A DNA stretch of 6,991 bases. Origin: Myxococcales bacterium. Its GTDB lineage: Bacteria; Myxococcota; Myxococcia; Myxococcales; Anaeromyxobacteraceae. The notes under the pieces are model-generated. The model was not told where the DNA came from. It was given only the letters and a program-made list of their open reading frames with translations, and did no database searches. Both the position numbers and the translations under genes were made by a program. Each line of letters begins with the position of its first letter. The stretch's first letter is position 1. The stretch lies in the NCBI GenBank assembly GCA_021779335.1, contig JAJYAW010000148.1, forward strand, positions 1 through 6,991, in the 5' to 3' direction. Of this stretch, positions 6,335 to 6,991 are shown in pieces.

Positions 6335-6991
6335 CGGACCCAGGCGACGAGCCGGCGGCCGCGAGGACCGTCGACGTGCTGGTGGTGGGCGGCGGCCTGG
6401 CCGGCGCGGTGGCCGCGCTCGCGGCCCGTGCGGCGGGGGCCTCGGTGGTGCTGGTGCGGCGCGCCCCTGGGGCCACCGCGCTCTCCGGCGGGGCCGTCGG
6501 CGTGGCGCCGGATCTCGACGCGCTCCCATCGGACCCGCTCCGCTCGCGCCGCTCGCCGCTCGAGTCGGCGCGGCGGCTGGCGGCGCGGCGGCCCGACCAC
6601 CCCTACGCGGTCCTGGGGGTCGCGGCGCTGGAGGAGGCGCTCGGCTTCATCGGCGCGGAGCTGTCCGCGCTGCTGGAGCAGGCCGACGGCCGCCCCCGCT
6701 TCCTGGCGCACGTCTCCGGCGCGGTGGCGGAGTGCGCGCTCTGCCAGCGCGGGCAGGCGGCGGGCGATCTCCGGCGCGTCCGCGGCCTGCTGGTGGTGGC
6801 CGGCTTCGCCAAGCACCTCGGCTTCGACGCCCGGCTGGTGGCGGCGGGCGTGGCTCGCTGGCTCCCCGCTGGGGGGCCGGAGCCGCTCGCGGTGGAGGCG
6901 GCCTGGCCGCGCGACCCGGCCGATGGCGCGCTCCGCCCCGTCGAGCTGGCGCGCGCGCTGGAGGCGCCGGGCGCGGCCGAGGCGCTGGGGG
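6331..6991 (+). CDS. glpB: Anaerobic glycerol-3-phosphate dehydrogenase subunit B (3'-truncated by window edge)
   Basis: GlpB is the second flavoprotein-type subunit of the GlpABC complex and is thought to help relay electrons from GlpA towards the membrane anchor GlpC. The frame from GTG 6331 stays open to the right edge, giving 220 codons, roughly half of a typical GlpB of about 420. After a 13-residue extension, VDVLVVGGGLAGAVAALAAR (14-33) is a dinucleotide-binding motif. Further matches to E. coli GlpB, from memory, are HPYAVLG (90-96, E. coli HPYSLLG), RGLLVVAGFAKHLGFDARLV (151-170, E. coli region ICVVGISGLMDFQAHL) and LRPVELARAL (201-210, E. coli FRAVNIARFL). The start codon shares GTGA with the glpA stop, so translation is probably coupled; a G-rich run (6318-6328) just before it can serve as ribosome-binding site. 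glpC would be expected downstream, outside the window. Confidence 0.87.
   Translation, partial: MTDPGDEPAAARTVDVLVVGGGLAGAVAALAARAAGASVVLVRRAPGATALSGGAVGVAPDLDALPSDPLRSRRSPLESARRLAARRPDHPYAVLGVAALEEALGFIGAELSALLEQADGRPRFLAHVSGAVAECALCQRGQAAGDLRRVRGLLVVAGFAKHLGFDARLVAAGVARWLPAGGPEPLAVEAAWPRDPADGALRPVELARALEAPGAAEALG

Noticed and set aside
6313..6816. 167-codon open frame on the minus strand at the right end
   Set aside because: Low-complexity Arg/Ala/Gln-rich translation with no motifs; the + strand frame matches GlpB throughout and explains the sequence.

Overview
The window is extremely GC-rich, with G or C at almost every third codon position, and carries five genes, all on the + strand. 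The protein sequences and the gene content (an anaerobic-type glycerol-3-phosphate dehydrogenase in a very high-GC genome) suggest a myxobacterium-like bacterium of the Anaeromyxobacter type (Myxococcota). That placement is inference from sequence character, not from a search.

Layout. (1) Positions 2-1672 hold the single-strand DNA exonuclease gene recJ, open at the left edge and lacking only its first few codons. (2) Positions 1673-1801 are an intergenic region with a strong GC hairpin (1704-1729), a candidate sigma70-type promoter (about 1735-1763) and a clear Shine-Dalgarno sequence (1791-1795). The last of these fixes the aspS start at GTG 1802 rather than at the upstream ATG 1781. (3) Positions 1802-3616 hold aspS, a bacterial-type aspartyl-tRNA synthetase. 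It has the histidine associated with non-discriminating enzymes and an altered flipping loop. (4) Positions 3671-4687 hold an unrecognised protein with an N-terminal class I SAM-methyltransferase fold and a separate C-terminal alpha/beta tail. (5) Positions 4703-6334 hold glpA, and positions 6331 to the right edge hold glpB. These are the two flavoprotein-type subunits of anaerobic glycerol-3-phosphate dehydrogenase, joined by a 4-base GTGA stop/start overlap. glpC would be expected just beyond the window.

How the genes fit together. recJ (DNA repair and recombination) appears to end a transcription unit, and aspS appears to start a new one. Only 54 bases separate aspS from the methyltransferase gene, and 15 separate that gene from glpA. 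No terminator or convincing promoter is visible in either gap, so aspS-methyltransferase-glpA-glpB may be read through as one transcript, although glpAB could have its own promoter inside the preceding gene. GlpA and GlpB act together, oxidising glycerol-3-phosphate to dihydroxyacetone phosphate and passing electrons to the membrane quinone pool through GlpC.

No mobile element, CRISPR array, RNA gene or novel multi-gene system is visible. The points worth a second look are residue-level departures in AspRS and GlpA and the unassigned two-domain methyltransferase.
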